Source of the DNA: Verrucomicrobiota bacterium | GTDB lineage: Bacteria > Verrucomicrobiota > Verrucomicrobiia > Chthoniobacterales > UBA10450 | Reading direction: 5' to 3' | Assembly (NCBI GenBank): GCA_003218375.1 | Contig: QHNH01000016.1 | Location: forward strand, 183,009-247,008 | Length of the DNA stretch: 64,000 nucleotides | Part shown: piece by piece, positions 15,455-25,255 of the stretch | Position numbering within the stretch: position 1 is the stretch's first letter | How the letters are laid out: every line of letters starts with the position of its first letter | Notes under the pieces: model-generated | The model's database searches: none | Told to the model about the DNA's origin: nothing | What the model saw: the letters and a program-made list of their open reading frames with translations, nothing else | Translations under genes and position numbers: made by a program

Positions 15455-17455
15455 CTACTCCGCGACCGTCGTTGCGGGCAGCATGATACTCACGGAAGTG
15501 CCGTGCGGATTCGAATCGATATCGACGCGGCCGTTGTGATCGAAAACGGTCCGCTTCACGATGGGAAGCCCCAGACCCATGCCCCGCGCCTTAGTCGTGC
15601 AAAACGGCGAGAAGATTTTCTCGCGCAGGTCGGGCGAAATGCCGCGGCCGTTGTCCTGGACGGTGATTACCACGCCGCTGGTGCGGCCGCCTTCCCGGAT
15701 CGGTTTGGCGGCGAGGGTGATCCGCGGTTTGGTCTGACCGGAGGTCGCTTCGGCCGCGTTGGCCACGATGTGGGCGAAAGCTTCGGCCAGGGCGTCTTCG
15801 TCGCCGAGGACCCGCGGCAGGTCGTTAGGCAACGTCGTATCGATCGCGACACCGTTCTTTGCGACGCGCCCCTTGGCCAGCTCGATCGCTTTCTTCAACG
15901 AGGTGCGGAGGTCCACCGGTTTCATTACCAGCTCGGATGGGTGCGCGAAGTTGTTGATCTGCGTAATGATCTTGTCGAGCCGGTCGATTTCCTGGACGAC
16001 GATCTCGTTGAAATCCTTGCGGAAATCGGGGTCTTCGAAACGCTCGGGCAACAACTGGGCGAAAGTCTTGATCGCCACGAGCGGATTTCGAATTTCGTGC
16101 GACATGCTGGCTGCGAGATCGGTCCAGAACGCCGCGCGATCCACGAGGTCCTGCTTCTGGCGCATGTTATCTTCCGCGGTGAGATCATGGACGACAGCCA
16201 CCGCGCCGAGCGGAGTTTTGTGGTCGACCAGGCGGCGGGTTTCGACGGAAAGTGAGCGGCGAGTGTTGGGATCGATCCACTGGCGCGCCGGAAGATTCTC
16301 TCGCGCCTCGAGGGTTTCGCGCAGAAAGGCCGCGAGCCGGCCGCCGACAGCTTCGATCGGCTGATTCAATGCGTCCCGGGCATCGACCCCGAGGATTTGT
16401 TCCGCGGTCGAGTTGAACCAGCGAATGTTCGCCTCTTCATCGGTGGCGACGATTCCTGGCGGAATGGATTTGAGAAGGGTTTCGGCCAGCGTTTTTTGGA
16501 CGGTCACCTCTTCGTTGAGGAGCGCGTTTTCCAGGACGGTGGAGACGTGCTCCGCGAGAACCATTAGTCCTTCGAGGTCGCTCGATTCAAAACGCTGGCC
16601 GGTGACCCGGTGACCGAAAAAGACCCATCCGATGATCCGGCCCCCGGCATGGAGCGGCACGATCACTTCCGCCGCGAAAGTATCGAGGGCGCGCCGCATG
16701 AGGGCGCGTTGCCCGGGATCGACGTGCGGCAGGTTCGCGCGGGAAATCAGGTGCGCGTGCAGCTCGAACCAGCGGACGAGAGCGTCGCGCTCCCCGTACT
16801 CGATGTCGTAGGTTTCCGGAAGGCAACGCAGGCCGGCGCGCAGGCGATAGCGATCGCTCTGCCTGATCTTGGAAAAAATTCCAACGCGTCCTACGCCGGT
16901 CGCGTCGGCCACACTTTCGACGAGGTTCGCCAGGAGGGCTTCGACGTTATCGAAACGCCGGAACACGCGGGGAAAACGCAGGAGAGGCAGGGCCGGCTCA
17001 CGCCGCTCGGGTGGAGCGTCAAGGCGCCGGACCGGTTCTGGGGCGTAGGGGACCATGGTGTGTTCGCGGAGATCACGATTCTCCTGCAGGACGCGCAGAT
17101 GGTCAAAACCGCGCGAGACCAGACCCTGCAAGCGCCGCCGATCGATTTGCAAATCTTCAGCTGCATACACGCCGGAATTTTCCACTTCGCGCAGCGGTTC
17201 GGAGCGCAACGTTCCCAGCGCGATCACCAAAATTTCCGGAAGCGCCGTCTGGATTTGTTCGAACAAATCGCGGGCTTCTTTCGCACGCAGGTCGAGGACC
17301 AGAATCGCGGGGCTGTTTTGTTGCAGAACGGCTTCGAGCCGGTCCGGCGAATTGACATGGCGCACCTGCGCCAGCGCGCTCAGGAAAGCCTTCACGCGGC
17401 GGACGAGGTCGGCATCCTGCGAGTAAAGGATGCAAATCGGGGGGGAGGGAATCAT
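15455..17455 (-). CDS. GAF-PAS sensor histidine kinase with receiver-like N-terminus
   Basis: The protein has 666 residues. About 1-115 look like a degenerate receiver domain ([20 protein letters not shown]). A GAF domain covers about 165-325 and a PAS domain about 330-440 ([19 protein letters not shown]). The HisKA motif [20 protein letters not shown] carries the phosphorylated His, and the HATPase_c domain has N (IVANAAEAT), G1 (VQDNGRGIS) and G2 (GLGLPIVKR) boxes. No membrane segment is visible, so it is probably cytoplasmic. It overlaps the upstream kinase gene by four bases, indicating translational coupling. The HisKA motif is nearly identical to that of its neighbour. Confidence 0.93.
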   Translation of the reverse strand: MIPSPPICILYSQDADLVRRVKAFLSALAQVRHVNSPDRLEAVLQQNSPAILVLDLRAKEARDLFEQIQTALPEILVIALGTLRSEPLREVENSGVYAAEDLQIDRRRLQGLVSRGFDHLRVLQENRDLREHTMVPYAPEPVRRLDAPPERREPALPLLRFPRVFRRFDNVEALLANLVESVADATGVGRVGIFSKIRQSDRYRLRAGLRCLPETYDIEYGERDALVRWFELHAHLISRANLPHVDPGQRALMRRALDTFAAEVIVPLHAGGRIIGWVFFGHRVTGQRFESSDLEGLMVLAEHVSTVLENALLNEEVTVQKTLAETLLKSIPPGIVATDEEANIRWFNSTAEQILGVDARDALNQPIEAVGGRLAAFLRETLEARENLPARQWIDPNTRRSLSVETRRLVDHKTPLGAVAVVHDLTAEDNMRQKQDLVDRAAFWTDLAASMSHEIRNPLVAIKTFAQLLPERFEDPDFRKDFNEIVVQEIDRLDKIITQINNFAHPSELVMKPVDLRTSLKKAIELAKGRVAKNGVAIDTTLPNDLPRVLGDEDALAEAFAHIVANAAEATSGQTKPRITLAAKPIREGGRTSGVVITVQDNGRGISPDLREKIFSPFCTTKARGMGLGLPIVKRTVFDHNGRVDIDSNPHGTSVSIMLPATTVAE

Positions 17456-19965
17456 GCCGCGACAACCCCCTGCGCGAAACGAACCAGGGGCAACAGAATA
17501 TGAAATGACGTCCCCTTCCGCAGCTCGCTTTCCACTTCAATTTGTCCGCCGTGTTCCTGGATGATCCCGTGCACGACCGATAACCCCAGCCCCGTGCCGT
17601 AATCTTTGGTGGTAAAGAACGGATCGAAGACGTGCGGGATATCTTCCTTGCGAATGCCTTCACCGTCGTCGCGGATCGTCACCCGCAGGACCTCGTGCGA
17701 ATCGCCGTTGGTTCCCGAGATAGCCGCGACCCATTCGGACGCCGGATGAATTTCCGTGCCCACGCTCAGTTCGCCGCCGCGCTTCATGGCGTCCATCGCG
17801 TTAAGGAAAAAATTGAGGAACACTTGTTCGAGCTGGTCGGCATCGGCGCGGATAGTATCCACATCGGCCTGCCAGGAACGAGTTAATTTGATTTCCTTTT
17901 GATAAAGCCGGTGGCCGATGAGCTGGAGCGATTTTTCCAGGACCTCGTGGACGTGCATCGGCCTCAGCACGGGCTTAGCCGGACGGGCGAAACGCAGGAG
18001 TTGGTTCACCAGCGAATCGATCCGGTCGATCTCGTGCCCGATCAGGTTCGAGAAAGTGTCGCGGAAATCGGAGTCCTGGTAACGTTCGGGCAAGAGCTGC
18101 GCGAAAGTTTTGATCGAGACGAGCGGGTTCTTGATTTCGTGGGCCATGCCGGCGGAAAGCGTGCCGAGGCTGGCGAGCCGGTCGCTGCGGCGAATCTGCA
18201 ACTCCAGCCGCTTCAGCGCGGTGATGTCGGTGAGCACGACCAGCGCCCCGAGCATCTCGCCCTGTTGCCCATGGAAGATCGAACTGCTCGCGCGCACCAC
18301 GGCATTGTGATCGTCGAGGGGCAAGACCAGCTCGCCGTTTTCCTGCCGGTCCCCGCTGCGGAGCGTTTCGCAGAGAATTTCGCGCAGCCCAGCTGGCAAC
18401 CGATCGAGCGAATAATCGATGATTTCGCGCGGGTTTAGCCCAGTGATCTGGCCCGCCTCATTATTAAATACCGTGACCCGCTCGTCCGCCCCCGCCGCGA
18501 TCACGCCGGTCGTCAGGTTCTCCAGCAGGGTCTCATTATAAATGCGCGCGTTCTCCACTTCGGTGAAGAGCTGGGCGTTATCGATCGCCACCGCGAGCTG
18601 GCCGCACAGCACCTGAAGGGCGTTTTGTTCGACCGCACCATAGATCCGTCCGGAAAGGCGCGGGCCCAGGAGCATGACACCGGCGAGATGTTGCCGCGAA
18701 AAAATGCCGAGCGCGACGGCGGTCTTTAACCGTCCCATTTCCTGCGCCGCCAGATCCAGCTCCTCCGTGGTGCGAATGCGATGCAGTTCATCCAGGACGA
18801 GTACTTCCTGGTTGGTTTGGACGTAGGAGATCATCGGATCGCTCCGGCTCAGCCGCAGTTCCTCCGCATCTGAATCCGGAAAAACCGCCGGATAATGCTG
18901 AACGTAGGCCTCCTTCTCGGGCAGGAGGATGAAAACGCGATCGGTGCCGACAGCTTCGCCGATCGTCTTGGCGAAACGATCGAGCAGGTCCTGCAATGTC
19001 GTGACCGATTTCAAGATACCGGCCGCCTGGTTCATGGTGGATTGGAAATCGATGCCGCGCGATCCGATAAACAGCCGGTTCGCAAACCGCTGCGAAATCC
19101 CGCGCGCCGGCGCCATGGCAAAAGCGACGACAAGCGCCGCTGCCAGGTGCCCAAAGGTTCGCGCTTCATTTGGGAACACCGGCTTGGAGGCAGTCGAAAC
19201 CAGCCACCAAACCAGCGCGTAGAGCGCGAGCAGATAGGCGGTCAGGACCGCATAAGACGTGACTCGCCGGAAGAAGAATCCGACGTCCATGATCTTCCGG
19301 GTTGCGATCCCGTAGGCGATGATGAGGCTGAAGACGACGATCCGGAAGGGTGCGACCTGCATCGCGATCGCGCGTTCCACGAACTGAGTCGGCGCTACGA
19401 GAATAGCGAGGGCGACTCCGCCCGCGACGATGAACTGGAGTTCGACCTTCTGCACCCCGGCTGTTCGCCGAAGATCGCGCACATAAAAGACGATCAGAAT
19501 GATGACGGAACTTGCGAAAAACGCCGCTAACACGGGAAACAATGGCCCGTAAACCGGCAGCGGAATTAATTCCTGACCGCTCTCGCGACGAATCTCTGCG
19601 GATTTCAGAAAGAAGGGCGTATAGCACGCGACGATCGCGACCAAGCTGGCAATACCGGGCCCCGTCGCCCGCCTCCCGATCTCCTTCCATCCGCTATCGC
19701 GGCAGAGAATCCCAAGCCGCAGAAGATTGAACCCGTTCACCATCAACACGCCGCTCGCCCAAGCGTTGCGAATCCAAAATGCGGCCTTCGCTGGATCGGA
19801 CGCGTCGAACGCGAACTGGAGGGAGAGGAGCCACGCCGAGATGAAGAACGAGACGATGAGGAAGCTTTGGTTCGCGTGGTTGCGCGAATTGGCGCGATAA
19901 ACCGCAAGCCCGAGCCCGAACTGAATCAGGAGAGCCAGCCAGAGGGAAATGTTGCCGGCGTTCAT
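17452..19965 (-). CDS. membrane sensor histidine kinase (PrsK-like architecture)
   Basis: The protein has 837 residues. About seven to nine membrane helices fill residues 5-300. A GAF domain follows (about 325-475), then PAS (about 485-590, GVIAAGADERVTVFNNEAGQ), HisKA ([20 protein letters not shown]) and HATPase_c (FLNAMDAMKRG, IRDDGEGIRKED, GTGLGLSVVHGII). The plan resembles PrsK, the kinase of PEP-CTERM/exosortase systems, but the ligand is unknown. Its start overlaps the end of the KAS-like gene by four bases, and its end overlaps the second kinase by four. The three genes form one coupled operon. Confidence 0.93.
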   Translation of the reverse strand: MNAGNISLWLALLIQFGLGLAVYRANSRNHANQSFLIVSFFISAWLLSLQFAFDASDPAKAAFWIRNAWASGVLMVNGFNLLRLGILCRDSGWKEIGRRATGPGIASLVAIVACYTPFFLKSAEIRRESGQELIPLPVYGPLFPVLAAFFASSVIILIVFYVRDLRRTAGVQKVELQFIVAGGVALAILVAPTQFVERAIAMQVAPFRIVVFSLIIAYGIATRKIMDVGFFFRRVTSYAVLTAYLLALYALVWWLVSTASKPVFPNEARTFGHLAAALVVAFAMAPARGISQRFANRLFIGSRGIDFQSTMNQAAGILKSVTTLQDLLDRFAKTIGEAVGTDRVFILLPEKEAYVQHYPAVFPDSDAEELRLSRSDPMISYVQTNQEVLVLDELHRIRTTEELDLAAQEMGRLKTAVALGIFSRQHLAGVMLLGPRLSGRIYGAVEQNALQVLCGQLAVAIDNAQLFTEVENARIYNETLLENLTTGVIAAGADERVTVFNNEAGQITGLNPREIIDYSLDRLPAGLREILCETLRSGDRQENGELVLPLDDHNAVVRASSSIFHGQQGEMLGALVVLTDITALKRLELQIRRSDRLASLGTLSAGMAHEIKNPLVSIKTFAQLLPERYQDSDFRDTFSNLIGHEIDRIDSLVNQLLRFARPAKPVLRPMHVHEVLEKSLQLIGHRLYQKEIKLTRSWQADVDTIRADADQLEQVFLNFFLNAMDAMKRGGELSVGTEIHPASEWVAAISGTNGDSHEVLRVTIRDDGEGIRKEDIPHVFDPFFTTKDYGTGLGLSVVHGIIQEHGGQIEVESELRKGTSFHILLPLVRFAQGVVAA

Positions 19966-21200
19966 TCGTGAACGCGTTCCACCACCATGCTGCTGTTCCC
20001 GCCGCCCAGCCCGCGCACGTTGATCAAAGCCACGTTGATCCGGCGATTGCGAAAACGGCCCGGGACATAATCCAAGTCGCAGCGAGGATCGGATACTTCG
20101 TAATTGGCGGTCGGCGGGATGATCCCATGTTTAAAGCATAAAGCGCACGTGATCACCTGGTGCGGTCCTGCCGCAGAGAGTGCGTTGCCGGTTACGCCCT
20201 TGATCGAGCTCATCGGAATGCTGTAAGCCCGGCGGCCGAAGACGCGCTTCACCATGTCGGTCTCGACAATGTCGAGCGCGGGATGGCCAGGGCCATAGGC
20301 GCAGATATAATCCACATCCTCCGTCGTTTTCCCGGCGCTGTTCAGGGCGGCTCGCATCGTTTGCCCCAGTCCGAATAATTCACCGCTGGCGTAATCATCA
20401 CCCTGCGTCCCGTAGCCGGTAATTTCAAGATATGGCGAAACGCCCCGCGCGATCGCGCTCTCGTAATTTTCCAGGACCACGATGCCGGCGCCTTCCGAGA
20501 TGACACCCGAATCGCGTTGCAGGTCGAACGGCCGGCTCGCCCGTTCCGGATCGGAATTTCGCGTCGAGCTTAACCCGGCCGTGGCGAAGCTCGCCATCGA
20601 TAACGGCGTGATCGTCGCGTCCGTTCCACCGGCTACCGCGATGTCCGCTTCGCCGTGACGGATCATTGTTGCGGCGGAAGCGATCGCATCCAGGCCGGAC
20701 GGGCACGCCGAAGAAATCGTGGTGGCCCGCGCCGAAATTCCGAGCGCCATCGTTAACACCTGCGTCGCCGCCTGCGGCTGACAATCCACCACCCCAGCGC
20801 TCACGCCGCGCGGACCGCGCCGCGAAAGATCTTCCCATCCGCCCTCGAGAATTTCCATCGCCGTGCTGCTCACGCCCAGCATGACCGGAATGGGATGATC
20901 GATCGAGTGTTCCGACGGTTCGAAGTCCGCGTCCGCCAGCGCCATCTTCATCGCGGCAAAAGCGAACTGCGTGTGTCGCGCCATTCGTTTCGGTTTGAAC
21001 TTCGGATCGATGTAATCCAGCGGCTGAAATCCTTTCACTTCCCCGGCAATCCGGCTCTTGAATGCGCTCGCGTCGAAATGCGTAATCGGCCCCACGCCGC
21101 TGCGTCCGGCCACGAGTGAATCCCAGAACGCCTCGAGCCCGATTCCATTCGGGGCCAGGACACCCATTCCGGTAACAACGACACGATTACGCTTTGGCAT
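19962..21200 (-). CDS. beta-ketoacyl-ACP synthase homologue lacking the two catalytic histidines
   Basis: The protein has 412 residues and the KAS I/II thiolase fold throughout. The nucleophile Cys166 is present (TTISSACPSGLDA). In FabF the two catalytic His lie in NAHGTSTP and TGHLLGA. Here the matching stretches read CAYGPGHPALD (Tyr302 replaces His, although His306 is near) and TGNALSAAG (Asn339 replaces His). The C-terminal GFGGTN is GLGGGN. Decarboxylative condensation by the usual mechanism is therefore doubtful; an acyl-transfer or regulatory role is possible. It is the first gene of the operon with two sensor kinases. Confidence 0.9.
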   Translation of the reverse strand: MPKRNRVVVTGMGVLAPNGIGLEAFWDSLVAGRSGVGPITHFDASAFKSRIAGEVKGFQPLDYIDPKFKPKRMARHTQFAFAAMKMALADADFEPSEHSIDHPIPVMLGVSSTAMEILEGGWEDLSRRGPRGVSAGVVDCQPQAATQVLTMALGISARATTISSACPSGLDAIASAATMIRHGEADIAVAGGTDATITPLSMASFATAGLSSTRNSDPERASRPFDLQRDSGVISEGAGIVVLENYESAIARGVSPYLEITGYGTQGDDYASGELFGLGQTMRAALNSAGKTTEDVDYICAYGPGHPALDIVETDMVKRVFGRRAYSIPMSSIKGVTGNALSAAGPHQVITCALCFKHGIIPPTANYEVSDPRCDLDYVPGRFRNRRINVALINVRGLGGGNSSMVVERVHE

Positions 21201-21295
21201 GGCTCATCTAAGAATCGGATTTGGCGGGAAGGGCGCACATTCTAGCGATTACGCTAAATCCAGTCATTATGTTTCTATCGCCGGTGTTCTCGACC

Positions 21296-21342
21296 TTATT
21301 CACCAAATTTTCGACTTATTCACAAGTTACATCTTGTGTGAA
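21296..21342. promoter_or_regulatory. AT-rich control region with inverted repeat and two DnaA-box-like 9-mers
   Basis: TTATTCACC (21296-21304) and TTATTCACA (21316-21324) are spaced 20 bases apart and match or nearly match TTATNCACA. TTCACAAG and CTTGTG(T)GAA (21319-21342) form an inverted repeat around TTACAT, and a further TTTCACAC follows at 21353. The region lies between the divergent KAS operon and the receiver-kinase gene, so a shared operator is the simplest reading. Confidence 0.4.
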
Positions 21343-21441
21343 GGGCAAAAAGTTTCACACTCCAATAGACGCCATTTGAGGCGGAGGGCAGTTCATTATA
21401 CACTCTTTGCGCGGTACGGCCTTAGCTTTCACTCACGCACC

Positions 21442-22590
21442 ATGACTGTTGCCTCCGACCTTCCCCAAGTCCTCGTGATCGATGACGAGATGGGTCCGCG
21501 CGAAAGTTTGCGCATGCTTCTCAAGCCGAATTACCAGGTCTACACCGCCGATTGCGTGGACGCCGGGATCAAACTCTTGAAGGAAAAACATCCCGATGCC
21601 GTGATCACCGACATTCGCATGCCCGGGGCGAGCGGCATCGACGGTTTGCGGCGGATCCGCGAAATCGATCCGCACGTCGCGGTCATCATGCTGACCGGAT
21701 TCGGCGCGTTGGAGACGGCGCAGGAAGCGCTTCGGCTCGGCGCGAACGATTACATCAACAAACCGTTTGATGCTCGCGAAATGCGGGAAGTGATCGGGCG
21801 CAACGTCGAGCGCACCCGGCTGCATCGCACGGGCGTGAACGCGGCCGAGGAAATTAAGGAGCTGAACAATCGGCTCCTGAAAGAACTCGCCCAGAAAGAG
21901 CGGCTCGCGTCGTTAGGCCAGGCTTCGGCGGAGTTTGTCCACGATCTCGGCAATCCGCTCACGATCGTCTGGGGTTACGTCCAGCTGCTCGCGAAGAAGC
22001 TCGAGCAATCGGAAAAAGAGAATGGCGCGAAGAGCCAGAATGCGAAGGAGCTTCAGATCATCGAGCAAAATGTCCGGCTCTGCCGGGAGTTGCTGACGAT
22101 GTGGCAGAGCTACGGCAGTGTCGAAGCCGCGCCGCACAAACCAATTTCCATCTCCGCCATCGTCCGCGAAGTCGTGAAAAGCGTGACCGCGATGGCCGCG
22201 CAAAACGGCGTCGAGCTGAAATCCAGCTTGTGCGAGGACGCCTGCACCCTGTTGGGCGATTCCACCCAGATGACCCGCGCGATTCAAAACGTGATCATCA
22301 ACGCGATCCAGGCAGCCAGTGAAAAAAAGGGTACCGTTACCGTGACCTGTGTCCGGAAAGATTTTTACGTCGATGTTCGGGTCGAGGATACCGGGTACGG
22401 AATTGCGCCGGCGCAGATGGCGAAAATTTTCGATCCATATTTCACGACCAAACAAGGCAAGAGCGGCACCGGCCTCGGGCTCTACATCACCAAGAAGGTG
22501 GTCGAAGATCACAACGGCTCGATCAAAGTCGACAGCACTCCGCAGGTCGGCACCAGTTTCACGATTCGTCTGCCGCTGCTGAATAACTAG
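21442..22590 (+). CDS. receiver-histidine kinase hybrid
   Basis: The product has 382 residues from ATG 21442 (MTVASDLPQVLVIDDEMGPR). The longer ORF covers the promoter region and was rejected. An N-terminal REC domain spans about 1-125 (VLVIDDE, phosphoacceptor in AVITDIRMPGASG, MLTGFG, NDYINKPFDAREM). A coiled linker and HisKA-type dimerisation helix follow (about 140-215), with the His in SAEFVHDLGNPLTIVWGYVQ. HATPase_c is complete (VIINAIQAAS, VRVEDTGYGI, GTGLGLYITKKVV). It is soluble. It is divergent from the KAS/kinase operon and may receive phosphate from those kinases. Confidence 0.93.
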   Translation: MTVASDLPQVLVIDDEMGPRESLRMLLKPNYQVYTADCVDAGIKLLKEKHPDAVITDIRMPGASGIDGLRRIREIDPHVAVIMLTGFGALETAQEALRLGANDYINKPFDAREMREVIGRNVERTRLHRTGVNAAEEIKELNNRLLKELAQKERLASLGQASAEFVHDLGNPLTIVWGYVQLLAKKLEQSEKENGAKSQNAKELQIIEQNVRLCRELLTMWQSYGSVEAAPHKPISISAIVREVVKSVTAMAAQNGVELKSSLCEDACTLLGDSTQMTRAIQNVIINAIQAASEKKGTVTVTCVRKDFYVDVRVEDTGYGIAPAQMAKIFDPYFTTKQGKSGTGLGLYITKKVVEDHNGSIKVDSTPQVGTSFTIRLPLLNN

Positions 22591-22603
22591 GCGGCTGCGC
22601 CTT

Positions 22604-22695
22604 CCTCGGAGGGACGTGCTTCCGCACGTCCCATTTCTTCCGGAACGCCGTTGAGCGCGTTGAAAAGTCGGACGTGCGGAAGCACGTCCCTCCGA
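22604..22695. repeat. BIME-like paired hairpins (GGGACGTGCTTCCGCACGTCCC type)
   Basis: The left hairpin GGGACGTGC-TTCC-GCACGTCCC and the right hairpin GGACGTGC-GGAA-GCACGTCC are each self-complementary and also complementary to one another. They lie between the receiver-kinase gene and the LanB-like gene. The element has the same design as 26801-26892. Confidence 0.85.
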
Positions 22696-22708
22696 ATAAG
22701 TTGATCGA

Positions 22709-25123
22709 GTGTCTGATTATCGCGTTGCCCCCATCTTCTTAATTCGAATGGCCGGGGTGCCGTTCGACGTCCTGGAAAAACTGGGCACGGTCGAGACCGC
22801 GCGGATCGCCCGCGAACTGGTCGCCAGGGAGGACGAGTTCGCGAAAGCCAGGGCTGAAGTCGAAGAACTGCTTCGGCATCGCGGCCATGGGCTCTCCGAG
22901 GAATTGTTTCGCGCCTGGCGCAAAGCAATTCGATCCGGGACGATGCCGCCGGCGGGTGACGCGTCTTCGCGGGCGTTCGCCCATTGTTGGGAATGCGCCT
23001 CGCAGCTCGCCGCCGTCGAAGCACAACTGGAGGAATCGCTCCAGCGCGAACTCGCGAAGGCCCGGACAAACCTGCTCGAAGCCGCGCGCACGATTCTCCC
23101 GCCGTATCTGGTTTTCACTGCGGAGGGCTTGCGCGAGCGCCTCGCGAAACAAACCGCGGACTCCGGCGTTCTGCCGCCGCGCAACAAGGCGTCGCGCGCC
23201 CACGAGCGCCATCTGCTTCTTTATTTGCAGCGGGTCGCTGCCAAGAACGATTCCTTGAGCGCGTTCGGTCCGGAAGGGTGGGGGACAGTCGCCGGGGAGT
23301 CGGGAAGCTTGCAGCTCTCGCCGCGGCCCGGCATCGCGGCGCGCGAAACTTTTCTCGAGCGTTGGACCGCGCACGGCGTCGCCGCGGCCCTGAATGCCGA
23401 CTCGGAAATTCGCGGCGAGCTTTCGCCGCGCTTGAATCCCAATGGCCTGATCGCGGGGAACCGATTCGTCTTTGCCGACACCGGCGACACGATCGAGCTG
23501 GACGACGCGACTTTGCAGGCGCTTCGACGGATCGATTCAAAAACTCCGGCGCACTCGTTAGGCCTCGACACCCCGGTCCTGGAGCGGCTGGCCGGACAAA
23601 AAATTATCCGCTGGGAAGTTGAAGTTCCCGCCCTCGAGCCGCATGCCTTCGAGGTGTTGCTTGCGGATGTCGAAGCATGGCGCGACACGCCGGTCCGCTC
23701 GCGCTGGCTCGAACGTCTTCAGCCGATCGCCGCGCTTCCGCGAAAATTCGCCGGGACCGAAGAGACCGCGGCGCGCATCCGAATCATCGAAGAAGCCGAT
23801 GACCGGCTTCAGCGCCTCGGCGCGCTGCCGAAAACCGGAACGCGCTTCTTGTACGCGGCCGCCAATCCCATCGGCGAAGAATGTTTTCGCGAATGCGGTT
23901 TCACCATCGGCGAAGATCTCGTCGGCGAAGTCGCGCGCGATGCCGCGCCGTGGATCGATCTCTGGCGCGATGCCTATGCCTTTATCGCGAGCCGGGTTGC
24001 CGCCGGGTTGCGTGGAATTCTGGAGAAAGCGCCGACAAAAAATGGGGCCATGCCGTTGCCGGCGTTTCTTCACGTGTGCGAGCAACTGCGAATGCCGCTC
24101 GCCGGCCCGGCGCTGGTCGGCCTCGCCCACATGGCGTTCCAGGAATTGAAGGCGGCTTTTCGCCAACGGGTCGCGTCGCGCGCGGATGCCGAAGAATGGC
24201 AGCTCACCGCGGAAGATTGCCATTTTGTTCGCAAGAATTTTCAGTATCCGAAGTTCGACGAATACACCTATCCCTCCGCCGACATCCAGATCTCGGCGAA
24301 ATCGGTGGAAGCGGTCGCGCGCGGCGAATACGAATGGGTCCTGGCCGAGCTTCATCCGCCGGTGGCGCTGCTGCATCACGGTTTTTACTGGGGATGCCCG
24401 GACAAGGAGGCGCTCGGCCGCGCCCTCGCTAGCACGACGAAAGGCCGCCCGACTTTTCACTTCGGATTTTTCGCAATCGATTTCACCGCGACCACCGCGG
24501 TCCGCGTGCTCGATGCGATGCCCGGACTTACCTATTTCGTCGCACCGCAACGCGGCGATCGGCGCTGGCGCGTCATCGCGCCGGCCGAGATCGATGTGTT
24601 CGTCGACGAAGCGAGCGGCGACGTCGGTTTGCGCACGCGCGCCTCGGGCGAATACCTCGGCTCATTCGCGCGCGCCTGGGTGATCCCGCTTGGGTTCCAT
24701 CCGTTCCTGTTTGGGCGCAGCCCGCACATGCCGCGCTTGCGTTGCGGCAAAGTGATCGTGCAACGGCGCTCCTGGACAGTCAGTCTGGAGGAAATGCCGC
24801 CCGGAAATTACACCGGTGTTTCGCGCAATCTCGTCGCGGCGATCGAGCGCTTGCGCGCCGCGAAAGGTTGGCCGCGCTACATCTTTATTCGGCCCAGCGA
24901 ACAAGCCCTCCGCCGGAGCGGCGCCGAAGGCCGCGACAAGGACACCAAACCGGTCTTCATCGACCTCGAGAGCTACCTCTTCCTCGAAATTTTCCACGGC
25001 TGGCTGACGAAAGCCGGCGAGCTGGAAGTGAGCGAGATGCTGCCGGATCCCGAACACCTGCTCTGGCAGGAACCGGACGGCAGGCGGACTTTCGAGCTTC
25101 GAACCCAGATCGTTCCGGGATAA
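22709..25123 (+). CDS. lantibiotic dehydratase N-domain-like protein (orphan)
   Basis: The product has 804 residues from GTG 22709. The opening VAPIFLIRMAGVPFDVLEKL, the HLLLYLQRVAAKNDSLSAFG segment (about 170-190) and the C-terminal VFIDLESYLFLEIFHGWL resemble the Lant_dehydr_N family (tRNA-Glu-dependent glutamylation domain of LanB enzymes). Full LanB proteins carry a second elimination domain of about 250 residues, which is not evident here. No precursor peptide, cyclase (LanC) or transporter is adjacent. It could be a split LanB, a PEARL-like peptide aminoacyl ligase, or a repurposed enzyme. Family assignment is by motif memory only. Confidence 0.6.
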   Translation: MSDYRVAPIFLIRMAGVPFDVLEKLGTVETARIARELVAREDEFAKARAEVEELLRHRGHGLSEELFRAWRKAIRSGTMPPAGDASSRAFAHCWECASQLAAVEAQLEESLQRELAKARTNLLEAARTILPPYLVFTAEGLRERLAKQTADSGVLPPRNKASRAHERHLLLYLQRVAAKNDSLSAFGPEGWGTVAGESGSLQLSPRPGIAARETFLERWTAHGVAAALNADSEIRGELSPRLNPNGLIAGNRFVFADTGDTIELDDATLQALRRIDSKTPAHSLGLDTPVLERLAGQKIIRWEVEVPALEPHAFEVLLADVEAWRDTPVRSRWLERLQPIAALPRKFAGTEETAARIRIIEEADDRLQRLGALPKTGTRFLYAAANPIGEECFRECGFTIGEDLVGEVARDAAPWIDLWRDAYAFIASRVAAGLRGILEKAPTKNGAMPLPAFLHVCEQLRMPLAGPALVGLAHMAFQELKAAFRQRVASRADAEEWQLTAEDCHFVRKNFQYPKFDEYTYPSADIQISAKSVEAVARGEYEWVLAELHPPVALLHHGFYWGCPDKEALGRALASTTKGRPTFHFGFFAIDFTATTAVRVLDAMPGLTYFVAPQRGDRRWRVIAPAEIDVFVDEASGDVGLRTRASGEYLGSFARAWVIPLGFHPFLFGRSPHMPRLRCGKVIVQRRSWTVSLEEMPPGNYTGVSRNLVAAIERLRAAKGWPRYIFIRPSEQALRRSGAEGRDKDTKPVFIDLESYLFLEIFHGWLTKAGELEVSEMLPDPEHLLWQEPDGRRTFELRTQIVPG

Positions 25124-25254
25124 TTTCGAAATCCGAAGCACGAAATCCGAAACAATGACCAAGGAAAAATTTCCAAACGCGGACTCTGCGTTTTTTAAGA
25201 TTCGGATTTTGAATTTGTTTCGAGTTTCGAACTTCGAATTTCGGATTTTCTTCC
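25124..25254. repeat. ATCCGAA/TTCGGAT word-rich intergenic hairpin
   Basis: CGAAATCCGAAGCACGAAAT and CCGAAACAATGACC on the left face TTCGGATTTTGAATTTG and TTCGAACTTCGAATTTCGGA on the right, giving an imperfect long hairpin immediately before parA. The same words occur at 15421-15452 upstream of fba. Confidence 0.65.
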
Positions 25255-25255
25255 C

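Noticed and set aside
21296-21342. Replication origin
   Set aside because: Only two DnaA-like boxes, no AT-rich unwinding element, and no dnaA/dnaN or gidA neighbours.
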